Shown: positions 24,328 through 33,602, counted from the stretch's first letter. The stretch: 64,000 nt of DNA from an uncultured Clostridia bacterium (GCA_947598155.1 CANQFC010000002.1:1-64000), one strand, 5' to 3'. Notes: generated by a model from the letters alone, not told the origin. Numbers and translations: made by a program.

Positions 24328-25956
24328 ATGGGATTTGAAAATATTGCCATGCTTTTGAGCGGTATGGGGCTTTTGCTTTACGGCATTAAAATTTTGGGCG
24401 AAGGCTTAGAGCTTGCGGCCGGCGCAAAACTCAAAACTCTTCTTGAGAGAATGACGAAAAACAGATTTTTCGCGGTACTCGTAGGGTTTATAATAACAAC
24501 GCTTATTCAAAGCTCGACCGCGACGACGCTTATGGTCGTCGGTTTTGTCAACACCGGCATAATGAATTTGACCCAGGCGATCGGCGTCATAATGGGAGCC
24601 AATATCGGCACAACTACAACGAGCGTCCTTGTTTCTCTTGATATTGGAAAATATGCGCCGATAGCAATAGGAATAGGCGTGTTTTGGTCGATGCTCGCGA
24701 AGAAAAATCTGCATAAGCATTTAGGCCTTGCGTTAACGGGCTTTGGTATGCTTTTCCTCGGAATGACCTTAATGAAAACGTCGATGAGTCCGCTGGGCGA
24801 GTCCGAATTGTTTAAGAATTGGATTTTAAGCGCCGAGAACAATTACCCTCTTGCCATAGTTATAGGCGCTGTGACCGCCGCTCTGCTCCACAGCTCCGCG
24901 GCAAGTATCGGTATTTTGCAGGCTTTGGCATCAAAGGGGCTGATTCCTTTAAACTTTGCCGTATTTGTCATTTACGGTCAAAATATAGGAACCTGCATTA
25001 CGGCTCTTATTTCCGCTATCGGCACAAAGAAGAACTCAAAGCGTACAGCGGTTATGCACATCCTATTTAATGTGTTCGGCACAATATTCTTTATCGCCGT
25101 TTCGCGGTTCGTGCCATATACAAATTTGATTGAAAAGATTTTTGCCGACAATACGATGATGCAGCTTTCAATGGTTCATATTATATTCAACGTTGTGTCA
25201 ACAATAGTTATGTTCCCGTTTGCCAATCTGCTTGTCAAGCTTTCCTGCTTGATTATTCCCGACAAAAACGAGGAGGGCGAAAACGATTTCAGAATGCAGT
25301 ATCTTGACTCTCTTATGCTGAAAACGCCTCCGTTTGCCGTAGCTCAGGTGGCGAAAGAGGTTCACCGTATGGCTCTTATTGCCCGTAACAATTTCAGTCT
25401 TGCCGCTCAGGATTTGCTCAACAGCTCAACGGAGCATTTTGACGAAATTCAGCATAATGAAGACGTAATAAACTATCTTAACCACAATATTACGCCTATG
25501 CTCGTTAAAATAAATTCTCTCGATTTATCTTATCACGACGCGAAATATATCGGTAAGGTTTTCCATGTAATAAACGATATTGAGCGGATAGGCGACCATG
25601 CCCAGAACCTCGCCGAGGCGGCTCAGTCAAAGGCTGAGCAGAACATTCAGTTTTCCGCCGAGGGCGTTTCGGAGCTTAAATGTATGTATGAAACAACTCT
25701 TGAGCTTATTGATACCGCTATTGAGTTTTTCACAAATCAGGAGATTACATACGACGGCGCCTCCAAGGTGGATTCGTTGGAGTCTTCCATTGACCGTATG
25801 AAAAGATCTTTTGAGCAGTCGCACATTGACAGGCTTAACAAGCAAGTTTGCGATACAAAATCAGGTATGCTTTTTATAAATACAATTACTGATTTTGAAA
25901 GAGTGGGCGACCACGCGACAAATATTGCGTGGGCGGTTTTCAAAAAGCCAGATTAA
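24328..25956 (+). CDS. Na+/phosphate cotransporter (NptA family) with PhoU-like tail
   Basis: 542 residues. Two inverted membrane repeats, with the substrate-site motifs TLIQSSTATTLMVVGF (about 52-67) and LLHSSAASIGILQALASKG (about 190-208). From about residue 335 on, a cytoplasmic PhoU-like helical domain (DIERIGDHAQNLAEAA; DFERVGDHATNIAW). It imports phosphate with Na+, consistent with the Na+ pump at 14-18 kb. ATG 24328 follows GAGGTGAAAT. Confidence 0.92.
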   Translation: MGFENIAMLLSGMGLLLYGIKILGEGLELAAGAKLKTLLERMTKNRFFAVLVGFIITTLIQSSTATTLMVVGFVNTGIMNLTQAIGVIMGANIGTTTTSVLVSLDIGKYAPIAIGIGVFWSMLAKKNLHKHLGLALTGFGMLFLGMTLMKTSMSPLGESELFKNWILSAENNYPLAIVIGAVTAALLHSSAASIGILQALASKGLIPLNFAVFVIYGQNIGTCITALISAIGTKKNSKRTAVMHILFNVFGTIFFIAVSRFVPYTNLIEKIFADNTMMQLSMVHIIFNVVSTIVMFPFANLLVKLSCLIIPDKNEEGENDFRMQYLDSLMLKTPPFAVAQVAKEVHRMALIARNNFSLAAQDLLNSSTEHFDEIQHNEDVINYLNHNITPMLVKINSLDLSYHDAKYIGKVFHVINDIERIGDHAQNLAEAAQSKAEQNIQFSAEGVSELKCMYETTLELIDTAIEFFTNQEITYDGASKVDSLESSIDRMKRSFEQSHIDRLNKQVCDTKSGMLFINTITDFERVGDHATNIAWAVFKKPD

Positions 25957-25993
25957 AATTTGATTTTATTTTGTTACAGTTAGGGTGAGTATT

Positions 25994-26896
25994 ATGTCAA
26001 AATGGGACAGAGATTATCTTGATTTATGCCGAAAAATTTTATCCGAAGGCACGGAAACCAAAAACCGCACGGGGGTCAATACAATAAAAATCCCGTCGCA
26101 TCATTTTCATTTTGATTTGTCCGAGGAATTTCCCGTTTTAACGACAAAACAGCTTTTTATCCGCCAGGCTGTTCTTGAAATGCTTTGGATTTATCAGGCG
26201 CAGTCAAATGACGTCCGCTGGTTACAAGAGCGCGGCGTTAACATTTGGAACGAATGGGAAATTGATGAGAACGGCGTTTGGAACGCAGTTCAGATGCTTC
26301 CCGATGAAAACGGCAATCTCATAAAAACCGAGGTACATAAAAGCTTCGGCAAAGAGTTTGCGCACACAATAGGAACGGCTTACGGGTATATTGTAAAAAA
26401 ATTTCAAATGACGCAGAACTTGATTGACAAAATTAAAAATCACCCTGAGGACAGGCGTATGATAATGACTCTTTGGCAGAACGATTATCTTGACACGGCC
26501 GTTCTTCCGTCCTGCGTTTGGTCAAGCGAATGGGACGTTACCGACGGAAAACTCAACGCTTGGGTGCATCAGCGCTCCTGCGACGTGCCGTTGGGGCTTC
26601 CTTTTAACGTAACTCAGTACGCAACGCTGATTTGTATGCTCGCGAAAGTTTGCGGATTAAAAGCGGGAACTCTTGACTGGAGCATAAAGGACGCTCATAT
26701 TTATGTAAATCAAATTGAGGGAATAAAGGAGCAAATCAGACGGCAGGATGAAAATGAGGATATTCCCGCGCCAAAGCTCTGGCTTAACCCCGAAATAGAC
26801 GATTTCTTTAAATTTGACAATTCTGCCGAGTGCGCAGATATAAAACTTATTGACTATAAGCATATGGGCAAAATATCTTTCCCCATTGCGCAGTGA
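25994..26896 (+). CDS. thyA: Thymidylate synthase
   Basis: 300 residues from ATG 25994 (AGGGTGAG upstream; a GTG at 25985 is also in frame). Catalytic cysteine lies in LPSCVWSSEWDV, followed by HQRSCDVPLGLPFNVTQYA, the dUMP-binding Arg/Ser/Asn segment, and KDAHIYVNQIEG. It methylates dUMP with methylene-tetrahydrofolate, yielding dihydrofolate. It is longer than the 264-residue E. coli enzyme through small insertions in the region 85-135. The dihydrofolate reductase that recycles its product starts 8 bases after its stop. Confidence 0.93.
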   Translation: MSKWDRDYLDLCRKILSEGTETKNRTGVNTIKIPSHHFHFDLSEEFPVLTTKQLFIRQAVLEMLWIYQAQSNDVRWLQERGVNIWNEWEIDENGVWNAVQMLPDENGNLIKTEVHKSFGKEFAHTIGTAYGYIVKKFQMTQNLIDKIKNHPEDRRMIMTLWQNDYLDTAVLPSCVWSSEWDVTDGKLNAWVHQRSCDVPLGLPFNVTQYATLICMLAKVCGLKAGTLDWSIKDAHIYVNQIEGIKEQIRRQDENEDIPAPKLWLNPEIDDFFKFDNSAECADIKLIDYKHMGKISFPIAQ

Positions 26897-26904
26897 GGCG
26901 TTTT

Positions 26905-27396
26905 ATGGAAATTGCAATTATAGCCGCAGTCGGCAAAAATATGGAGCTTGGCAGAAATAATGACCTGATATGGCATTTTAAGGAGGATATGAAGTTCTTT
27001 CGTGAAACTACAACGGGAAATACCGTTGTTATGGGCAGGAAAACCTTTGAATCGCTTCCGCACGCACTGCCAAATAGGAGAAATATCGTAATTACTTCCA
27101 ATAAAAACTATGCCGCCGAAGGCGCGGAGGTCGTCGGCAGTGTGGAGGAGGCTGTTGCGAAAACCAAAAACGACAATGTGTTTGTTATCGGCGGCGGTAA
27201 GGTTTATGCAGAATTTCTCAGTTGTGCCGATAAGCTTTATTTGACGGAGATAGACGCGGTTTGCGACGGCGCGGATGTGTTTTTTCCAAAATTTGACAAA
27301 TCTCGGTATATCGCCGAAAAGCTGACGGATTTTTTTGCCGACGGGATTCATTTTTCCCACATATTATATACGAAAAAAGCGGTTAAAAACCGTTAA
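26905..27396 (+). CDS. folA: Dihydrofolate reductase
   Basis: 163 residues from ATG 26905 (GTGAGG upstream; the in-frame GTG 26893 overlaps thyA). IIAAVGKNMELGRNNDLIWHFKEDMKFF carries the Met20-type loop and the catalytic acidic residue, VVMGRKTFESL binds NADPH phosphate, and VFVIGGGKVYAEFL is the second cofactor loop. It reduces dihydrofolate made by ThyA. Confidence 0.93.
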   Translation: MEIAIIAAVGKNMELGRNNDLIWHFKEDMKFFRETTTGNTVVMGRKTFESLPHALPNRRNIVITSNKNYAAEGAEVVGSVEEAVAKTKNDNVFVIGGGKVYAEFLSCADKLYLTEIDAVCDGADVFFPKFDKSRYIAEKLTDFFADGIHFSHILYTKKAVKNR

Positions 27397-27493
27397 GTAT
27401 TTCTGTCTGTTCTGTTTGCGCAATTCAGACGCGCGAAAGCTCCGCAGGTTTGTAATCGTTTGACATATTGACCGTAAAATCAGATAATACTTT

Positions 27494-27522
27494 AAGGGCG
27501 GGGAAACCTGCCCTTATTTTTT
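27494..27522 (+). terminator. Terminator of thyA-folA
   Basis: AAGGGC/GCCCTT stem with inner GG-CC pairs and a following ATTTTTT run. Confidence 0.8.
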
Positions 27523-27550
27523 AAAAATTTTATATTTTTTAAATTTTCTA

Positions 27551-27579
27551 TTGACAGAGGAAATTTTTAGTGCTACAAT
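27551..27579 (+). promoter_or_regulatory. Promoter of the sulfur assimilation operon
   Basis: TTGACA, 17 bases, TACAAT, close to consensus. The leader to the first large gene is about 205 bases. Confidence 0.85.
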
Positions 27580-27582
27580 TTA

Positions 27583-27597
27583 ACCAACCTGTTTGGT
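27583..27597. promoter_or_regulatory. Palindromic candidate operator
   Basis: ACCAA-N5-TTGGT, centred about 11 bases after the -10 hexamer, where a bound repressor would block initiation. The Rrf2-family regulator encoded at the end of the operon is the obvious candidate ligand; this is inferred from position. Confidence 0.5.
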
Positions 27598-27675
27598 AGG
27601 TAAAACAAAAAAGGAGAAAGCCGCATTGAAATGGGCTTTATTTTGAGTTTTACTTTTACAGTTTGGAGGCAAGCA

Positions 27676-27732
27676 TTGAAAAAGTTATTTGAAAAGCTTT
27701 TAAGGCAAAATTTCCGTTTCGGACGAATGTGA
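27676..27732 (+). CDS. Possible 18-residue leader peptide
   Basis: TTG 27676 with a perfect GGAGG 6 bases upstream opens an 18-codon frame (MKKLFEKLLRQNFRFGRM) ending at TGA 27732. A small stem GAATGT/ACATTC overlaps its end. It contains no cysteine or methionine run, so classical attenuation is not obvious. It may also be fortuitous. Confidence 0.35.
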   Translation: MKKLFEKLLRQNFRFGRM

Positions 27733-27789
27733 AACATTCATTTCATTTTTTGAACAATTTACATTTATTATCGAAAGGAAATATTGATT

Positions 27790-29073
27790 ATGTCAGAATA
27801 TAAATTTGAAACGGTTCAGCTTCACGCCGGTCAGGAAAATCCGGACCCGGCTACCGACGCAAGGGCAGTACCTATATATGCCACAACTTCTTATGTTTTT
27901 CATAACTGCGAACACGCCGCGGCGCGTTTTTCGCTTGAAGACGCGGGCAATATTTACGGCCGTTTGACAAACTCTACGCAGGAGGTATTGGAAAAGCGCA
28001 TTGCCGCTCTGGAGGGCGGTGTTGCGGCTCTTGCGCTCGCTTCTGGCGCGGCGGCAATAACCTACACTTTGGAGGCTTTAGCTCAAAACGGCGGCCATAT
28101 CGTAGCGCAGAAAACGATTTACGGAGGCAGTTATAACCTTTTGGCGCATACTCTCCCAAATTTCGGCATTACGGCAAGCTTTGTAAATATTCATAACCTT
28201 GCGGAGGTTGAGGACGCAATTAAGCCAAATACAAGGGCGATATACATAGAAACACTCGGCAACCCGAACAGCGACATTCCCGACATTGATAAGCTTGCCG
28301 AGCTTGCCCACAAATACGGCCTGCCTTTAGTTGTAGATAACACCTTTGCTACGCCGTATCTTTTAAGACCCATTGAACACGGCGCAGACATAGTAGTTCA
28401 CTCTGCGACAAAGTTTTTGGGCGGTCACGGCACAACGCTTGGCGGAGTTATAGTGGATTCGGGCAAGTTTGACTGGACTGCGAGCGGCAATTACCCTGCA
28501 ATAGCCGCTCCCAACCCCAGCTACCACGGAGTTTCGTTTGTCGATGCCGCCGGCCCTGCGGCATTTGTAACATATATAAGGGCAATTTTGCTCCGTGATA
28601 CGGGCGCGGCAATTTCTCCGTTCGCGGCGTTTCTGCTTTTACAGGGCATTGAAACCTTATCACTGCGTGTTGAACGGCATGCGGAGAATACTGCCGAGGT
28701 TGTAAAGTATTTAAGCGGCCATCCGTCAGTTGAAAGCGTAAACCACCCCTCTTTGCCGAATCACCCCGACCATGAGCTTTACGAAAAATACTTCCCGCGC
28801 GGCGGCGGTTCGATTTTCACCTTTGAAATTAAGGGCGGCAAGCAGGAGGCTCACAGGTTTATAGACAGCCTTAAAATCTTTTCCTTGCTTGCAAATGTTG
28901 CCGATGTAAAAAGCCTTGTAATTCACCCGGCTACAACAACTCACAGCCAGCTTAGCGCTGAGGAGCTTGCAGACCAGGGAATTAAGCCGAATACGATAAG
29001 GCTTTCTGTCGGCACGGAGCATATAGATGATATAATAGCCGATCTCGAAAAGGGATTTGAGGCTGTTAAATAA
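27790..29073 (+). CDS. O-acetylhomoserine sulfhydrylase (MetY-like, Cys/Met metabolism PLP enzyme)
   Basis: 427 residues from ATG 27790 (an in-frame TTG lies at 27784). PLP enzyme of the Cys/Met metabolism family: FETVQLHAGQ start, YGRLTNSTQ, the phosphate-binding SGAAAITY, the Asp in VVDNTFATPY, the PLP lysine in VHSATKFLGGHGT and C-terminal RLSVGTEH. Length and start fit O-acetylhomoserine/O-acetylserine sulfhydrylases, which add sulfide to make homocysteine or cysteine. It leads the operon with cysK. Confidence 0.9.
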   Translation: MSEYKFETVQLHAGQENPDPATDARAVPIYATTSYVFHNCEHAAARFSLEDAGNIYGRLTNSTQEVLEKRIAALEGGVAALALASGAAAITYTLEALAQNGGHIVAQKTIYGGSYNLLAHTLPNFGITASFVNIHNLAEVEDAIKPNTRAIYIETLGNPNSDIPDIDKLAELAHKYGLPLVVDNTFATPYLLRPIEHGADIVVHSATKFLGGHGTTLGGVIVDSGKFDWTASGNYPAIAAPNPSYHGVSFVDAAGPAAFVTYIRAILLRDTGAAISPFAAFLLLQGIETLSLRVERHAENTAEVVKYLSGHPSVESVNHPSLPNHPDHELYEKYFPRGGGSIFTFEIKGGKQEAHRFIDSLKIFSLLANVADVKSLVIHPATTTHSQLSAEELADQGIKPNTIRLSVGTEHIDDIIADLEKGFEAVK

Positions 29074-29097
29074 ATTTTAGAAAATGAGGTAATTATA

Positions 29098-30027
29098 ATG
29101 GCAATTTACAAAAGTGCGGCGGATATAATAGGAAAAACGCCCCTGCTTGAACTTACTCATATTGAAAAAAAGCTCGGACTTCGGGCAAAGATAATAGCAA
29201 AGCTTGAATATCTTAACCCTGCCGGTTCCGTAAAGGACCGTGTAGCCAAGGCTATGATAGACGACGCGGAAAAAAGGGGAGCGCTAAAGCCCGATTCCGT
29301 TATAATTGAGCCTACAAGCGGAAATACGGGAATAGGGCTTGCCAGTGTGGCCGCCGCAAAGGGCTATCGCATAATTATAGTTATGCCCGAGACTATGTCC
29401 GTTGAGCGCAGACAGCTTATGAAGGCCTTTGGCGCAGAGCTTGTGCTGACCGACGGCAAAAAGGGAATGAGCGGAGCCATTCAAAAGGCAAACGAGCTTG
29501 CGAATGAAATTGAAAACAGCTTTATACCCGGTCAGTTTGTCAACCCGGCAAACCCTGAAATCCACAGGCTTACAACAGGCCCTGAAATTTATGAGGATAC
29601 ACAGGGGAAAGTTGATATTTTCGTAGCCGGCGTAGGCACGGGCGGAACGGTAACGGGCGTAGGCGAGTATTTAAAATCGAAAAATCCCGCCGTTAAAATC
29701 GTAGCCGTAGAGCCGGCGTCCTCTCCCGTGCTTTCAAAGGGAACTTCGGGCGCGCACAAAATACAGGGCATAGGCGCGGGCTTTGTGCCGGAGGTGCTTA
29801 ACACCGAAATTTATGACGAGATTATCGCAGTTGAGGACGGCGACGCATTTAAGACAGGCAAGCTTATAGGCAGAAACGAGGGCGTGCTTGTCGGAATTTC
29901 TTCGGGCGCGGCGGCATATGCGGCTATTGAGCTTGCAAAACGCCCCGAAAACGAGGGCAAAAATATAGTTGTCCTACTTCCCGATACCGGCGACAGGTAT
30001 CTCTCAACGCCTTTGTTTGAGGATTGA
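29098..30027 (+). CDS. cysK: Cysteine synthase A
   Basis: 309 residues. PLP lysine in NPAGSVKDRVAKAM, asparagine loop PTSGNTGIGLA, GTGGTVTGVGEYL phosphate cradle, and GISSGAAAYAA near the end. It makes cysteine from O-acetylserine and sulfide. ATG 29098 is 24 bases after the MetY-like gene, with GAGGTAATTAT upstream. No serine acetyltransferase gene lies in the window. Confidence 0.95.
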   Translation: MAIYKSAADIIGKTPLLELTHIEKKLGLRAKIIAKLEYLNPAGSVKDRVAKAMIDDAEKRGALKPDSVIIEPTSGNTGIGLASVAAAKGYRIIIVMPETMSVERRQLMKAFGAELVLTDGKKGMSGAIQKANELANEIENSFIPGQFVNPANPEIHRLTTGPEIYEDTQGKVDIFVAGVGTGGTVTGVGEYLKSKNPAVKIVAVEPASSPVLSKGTSGAHKIQGIGAGFVPEVLNTEIYDEIIAVEDGDAFKTGKLIGRNEGVLVGISSGAAAYAAIELAKRPENEGKNIVVLLPDTGDRYLSTPLFED

Positions 30028-30064
30028 TAATATTTATCTGATTTTTAGCTTTCGGGAGTAAAAA

Positions 30065-30469
30065 ATGATGATTTCTACAAGGGGGCGCTATGCTCTCAGA
30101 GTTATGCTTGATTTGGCCGAAAACAGTCAAAACGGATATGTACCTATGAAAGAGGTGGCCGAGCGGCAGGAGCTTTCTCTTAAATATATTGAACGCATAA
30201 TGCCCTCCCTTGTTAAAGAGGGCTTGGTAGAGGGCGTTCACGGCAAGGGAGGCGGTTACAGGCTTGTAAAAAGACCTGAGAAATATACCGTAGGCGATAT
30301 TTTGAGAATATCCGAGGGCGACCTCTCCCCCGTAAGCTGTCTTGTAAGCGGCGCACCGCCGTGCGGCCGCGCCGAAAGCTGTAAAACGCTCCCTATGTGG
30401 AAAAAGCTGTACAGTATGGTAAACGGCTTTTTTGACTCAATCACTCTGAAAGATTTGCTTGACGGTTAA
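30065..30469 (+). CDS. Rrf2-family transcriptional regulator (IscR/CymR-like)
   Basis: 134 residues. Winged helix-turn-helix (STRGRYALRVMLDLA, then LSLKYIERIMPSLVKEGLV and GKGGGYRL). A C-x7-C-x5-C group (residues about 98-112: CLVSGAPPC, then ESC) resembles the three cysteines that hold a [2Fe-2S] cluster in IscR, although the spacing differs. As the last gene of the cysteine operon it likely controls that operon in response to cysteine or Fe-S state. Two adjacent ATG codons (30065, 30068) are possible starts. Confidence 0.85.
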   Translation: MMISTRGRYALRVMLDLAENSQNGYVPMKEVAERQELSLKYIERIMPSLVKEGLVEGVHGKGGGYRLVKRPEKYTVGDILRISEGDLSPVSCLVSGAPPCGRAESCKTLPMWKKLYSMVNGFFDSITLKDLLDG

Positions 30470-30490
30470 ACTCTTTTTCCATATACGAAA

Positions 30491-30530
30491 CTCCCGTTTG
30501 AAAAACAAATTCAAACGGGAGCTTTTCTTT
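30491..30530. terminator. Convergent terminator between the sulfur operon and ackA
   Basis: CTCCCGTTTGAA/TTCAAACGGGAG, a perfect 12-bp stem with a 7-base loop; T-rich on the plus strand after it (CTTTTCTTTT). It could also serve ackA, which ends at 30550. Confidence 0.85.
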
Positions 30531-30549
30531 TAATTTTAATTTTAATGCC

Positions 30550-31758
30550 TTATTTGTTAAGCGAATTAACTATCTCAAGCGTGTCCCTGGCAATGACAAG
30601 CTCTTCGTTAGTGGGTATAACATACATCTTGACCTTAGAGCCGGGAACGGAGATTTCAACCTCTTCGCCCCTGATATGGTTTTTCTCTTCGTCAATATCA
30701 GTACCGAGGAATTTGATTTTTTCCGCAACCCTCGTTCTGTACTGCGGATTGTTTTCGCCTATGCCTCCGGTAAATACCACGGCGTCAAGTCCGCCCATTG
30801 CGGCGGCAAAACCGCCGATATATTTTGTAAGCTGATGGCAGAGCATTGACTCTACAAGCTTAGCTCTCTCGTCTCCTTCCTTTGCCCTCTGCTCAATGGT
30901 TCTGTTGTCGCTTGTGCCGGCAATACCGAGCATACCGCTCTTTTTATTCATAAGCGCATCCATTTCGTCGGGAGTTAGGTTATGCGATTTCATAATAACC
31001 GGGATAATAGCAGGGTCGATAGAGCCGCATCGAGTACCCATTATAATGCCCTCAAGCGGAGTTAGACCCATAGTAGTGTCAAAACATTTTCCGTCCTTTA
31101 CCGCCGAAATTGACGAGCCGTTTCCAAGGTGGCAGGTGACTATCTTGGTGCCCTGAGCCTTGCCGCCGAGAAGTTCGATACATCTGCCCGAAACATATCT
31201 GTGCGAGGTTCCGTGGAAACCGTATTTTCTTATGCCGTCCTTTTCGTAAAATTCATACGGCAGGGCGTACATATAGGCGTAGTCGGGCATTGTCTGATGA
31301 AATCCCGTGTCGAAAACGGCAACCTGCGGCACGCTCATAATTTTTTCGCACGCCTCAATACCCTTGAGGTTTGCCGGGTTGTGAAGAGGGCCGAATTTGA
31401 AACATTCTTTAACCGCCTCTTTCATCTCCTCCGTAACAAGAACGGAAGAGGAGAACTTCTCCGCGCCGTGCAGAACCCTGTGGCCTACTGCGCCGATTTC
31501 GTCCATCGACTTAATTACGCCGTGCTCCTCGCTTACCAGCGTGTCAAGAACCAACTGTATAGCCTCGCTGTGGTCCGCCATAAGATGCGGCTGACTCTTT
31601 ATGGTCTTTTCAGGGCTTGAGGGAACCTTATGCGTAAAGGTTGCGTTTTCATCGCCGATTTGTTCGCAAATTCCCTTTGCAAGCAGGTTTTCGTTTTCCA
31701 TATCAATAAGCTGATATTTAAGCGAAGAACTGCCTGCGTTTATTACCAGTATTTTCAT
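30550..31758 (-). CDS. ackA: Acetate kinase
   Basis: 402 residues. VINAGSSSLKYQL N-terminal phosphate loop, AVFDTGFHQTMPDYAYMYALP, YGFHGTSHRYVS, HLGNGSSI and FTGGIGENN are all present and intact. It makes ATP from acetyl phosphate at the end of fermentation. It is monocistronic, with no phosphotransacetylase beside it. Start ATG 31758 after GGAGGTAAAAT. Confidence 0.96.
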   Translation of the reverse strand: MKILVINAGSSSLKYQLIDMENENLLAKGICEQIGDENATFTHKVPSSPEKTIKSQPHLMADHSEAIQLVLDTLVSEEHGVIKSMDEIGAVGHRVLHGAEKFSSSVLVTEEMKEAVKECFKFGPLHNPANLKGIEACEKIMSVPQVAVFDTGFHQTMPDYAYMYALPYEFYEKDGIRKYGFHGTSHRYVSGRCIELLGGKAQGTKIVTCHLGNGSSISAVKDGKCFDTTMGLTPLEGIIMGTRCGSIDPAIIPVIMKSHNLTPDEMDALMNKKSGMLGIAGTSDNRTIEQRAKEGDERAKLVESMLCHQLTKYIGGFAAAMGGLDAVVFTGGIGENNPQYRTRVAEKIKFLGTDIDEEKNHIRGEEVEISVPGSKVKMYVIPTNEELVIARDTLEIVNSLNK

Positions 31759-31801
31759 ATTTTACCTCCGAAACAGTGTGTATTGAAATTTAAACGATAA
31801 T

Positions 31802-31830
31802 ATTATATACTTAATAATAGATTTTTTCAA
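31802..31830 (-). promoter_or_regulatory. Promoter of ackA
   Basis: Minus strand TTGAAA, 17 bases, TATAAT. Confidence 0.75.
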
Positions 31831-31862
31831 GTGCTTAACACATTTCTTTTAGGGGGAGCCAA

Positions 31863-32363
31863 ATGAAACCGAAATTTCAGTCGCACACATTCGCGCCTGT
31901 TTTTGATGCAAATTCCGTAATCTTAATACTCGGCACATTTCCCTCGGTACAATCAAGGGAAAACGGTTTTTACTACGGTCATCCTCAAAACAGATTTTGG
32001 AAAGTTTTAGCCGAAATACTTAAAACGGAACTGCCTGAAACAATAGATGAGAAAAAGCAAATGCTCCTTGCTAACCGTATAGCCGTATGGGATGTGATAA
32101 AATCCTGCGAAATTTTAAATTCCGCCGACAGCTCGATAAAAAATGTCGTGCCGAATGATTTTACTCGCATACTGTCCGACACGCAAATTAAAACTATATA
32201 CGCCAACGGAAAAACCGCCGAAAGGCTTTATAATAAATTTGTTAAGGAAAATACGGGTAGGGAAATTGTCTTTTTGCCGTCCACAAGCCCCGCAAATGCG
32301 TCTTTCGGTATGGAAAGGCTTTTAAAAGAGTGGAGCGTTATCGGAAAGGATTTGAAAAAATGA
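31863..32363 (+). CDS. Uracil/hypoxanthine-DNA glycosylase superfamily protein (Mug/HDG-like)
   Basis: 166 residues. LILGTFPSVQSRENGFYYGHPQNRFWKVL is the active-site strand and loop of the family related to Mug and to family 6 deoxyinosine glycosylases; LPSTSPAN near residue 140 is the DNA-intercalation motif. It excises deaminated bases such as hypoxanthine or uracil. Start ATG 31863 after AGGGGGAG. It is coupled by a 4-base overlap to tmcAL. Confidence 0.82.
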   Translation: MKPKFQSHTFAPVFDANSVILILGTFPSVQSRENGFYYGHPQNRFWKVLAEILKTELPETIDEKKQMLLANRIAVWDVIKSCEILNSADSSIKNVVPNDFTRILSDTQIKTIYANGKTAERLYNKFVKENTGREIVFLPSTSPANASFGMERLLKEWSVIGKDLKK

Positions 32364-33547
32364 GCGTTATCGGAATTATAAGTGAATTTAACCCGTTTCA
32401 CAACGGCCATAAATACCTTATTGACTGCGTAAAAAACGAGGGCGACAGCGTTGTCTGCGTAATGAGCGGAAATTTTGTTCAGCGGGGTGAACCTGCGGTT
32501 GCCGACAAGCGCATAAGGGCAAAAGCGGCTCTTCTCTGCGGCGCGGACTTGATTATAGAACTTCCCGTCGCTTTCTCTGCGGCGGGCGCTCAAACCTTCG
32601 CAAGAGGAGGCGTTAAACTGCTCGACTCGCTCGGTACGGTTGATACAATAGCTTTCGGCAGTGAATGCGGAAAGCTCTCTGATTTGGAAAAAGCCGTAAA
32701 TGCGCTTGAAAATAAGGCTGTTCACAGTAAAATATCAGACCTTATGCAAACAGGAATAACCTTTGCGGCGGCGCGTGAAAAAGCTGTCGAGAAAATATAC
32801 GGCGGTGAAACAGCAAATATTTTAAAAAACCCGAACGATATTCTTGCCGTTGAATATATTTCTGCATTAAAAGTATTAAAGTCTGAAATTAAGCCGCGCG
32901 CTGTCAAGCGGGAGGGAGCGTCACACGACGGTGCTGAATCAGATGGGGCGTTTGCAAGCGCCGCGCTTATCCGCAAAATGATGCAAAACGGTGAAGACGT
33001 CTCAAAATATATGCCGCAAAAAGCGTTTGAGATTTTTCAGGGTGCGGTAAATAACGGTTATTTGCCCGCCGATTATAAAAAACTTGACACAGCCGTACTT
33101 GCTTTTCTTCGTAAGTCCTCTCCCGAGGATTTTAAAGGCATACCCGATGTATCAGAGGGGATAGAAAACAGGATTATAGCCGCGTCGCGCGCCGCCGATA
33201 CACTTTCTGAGGTTTTTGACGGGGCAAAGACCAAGCGGTACACACACGCGCGCATCCGCCGAATAATCCTTTGCGGTTTTTTAGGAATAAAAAATACTTA
33301 CATCGGATGCGGTATGCCTTATATCCGCATTTTGGGCTTTAACGACAGGGGCAGGGCTCTTTTGCATTCCGCCGCCGAAAAATCAACATTGCCCATTGCC
33401 GTCAGAAACAGTGATTTTTCACGTCTCGGCGATATTGCAAATATGAATTTTAAACTTGAATGCACCGCAACGGATATTTTTAATTTGACATTGCCGAAAA
33501 TCAGACCTTGCGGCACCGAAATGACGGACGGCCCCGTAATTCTATAA
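32360..33547 (+). CDS. tmcAL: tRNA(Met) cytidine acetate ligase
   Basis: 395 residues from ATG 32360 (ATGA overlap with the previous stop). GIISEFNPFHNGHKYLI is the nucleotidyltransferase HxGH motif of TmcAL (YlbM); MSGNFVQRGEPAVADK and FGSECG are further family blocks. The enzyme uses ATP and acetate to make N4-acetylcytidine at the wobble base of elongator tRNA-Met. The stop codon lies within repeat copy 7. Confidence 0.92.
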   Translation: MSVIGIISEFNPFHNGHKYLIDCVKNEGDSVVCVMSGNFVQRGEPAVADKRIRAKAALLCGADLIIELPVAFSAAGAQTFARGGVKLLDSLGTVDTIAFGSECGKLSDLEKAVNALENKAVHSKISDLMQTGITFAAAREKAVEKIYGGETANILKNPNDILAVEYISALKVLKSEIKPRAVKREGASHDGAESDGAFASAALIRKMMQNGEDVSKYMPQKAFEIFQGAVNNGYLPADYKKLDTAVLAFLRKSSPEDFKGIPDVSEGIENRIIAASRAADTLSEVFDGAKTKRYTHARIRRIILCGFLGIKNTYIGCGMPYIRILGFNDRGRALLHSAAEKSTLPIAVRNSDFSRLGDIANMNFKLECTATDIFNLTLPKIRPCGTEMTDGPVIL

Positions 33548-33568
33548 GCGGCTTGCCCCTTATTAAAT
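33544..33568. repeat. Dispersed palindromic repeat, copy 7
   Basis: ATAAGCGGCTTGCCCCTTAT followed by TAAAT. It supplies the TAA stop of tmcAL. Confidence 0.75.
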
Positions 33569-33602
33569 AAAATGATTTTTGCAGCTTTTCTTGCAAAATT
33601 GC

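Noticed and set aside
27460-27488. TTGACA-17-GATAAT promoter-like sequence before the thyA-folA terminator
   Set aside because: A transcript from it would run into the terminator within about 10 bases, so it cannot express anything; probably chance.
27397-27789. T-box or SAM riboswitch ahead of the sulfur genes
   Set aside because: I find neither the T-box GGTGG/ACCGCG core nor the conserved SAM-I helices; a palindrome plus Rrf2 regulator explains the locus better.
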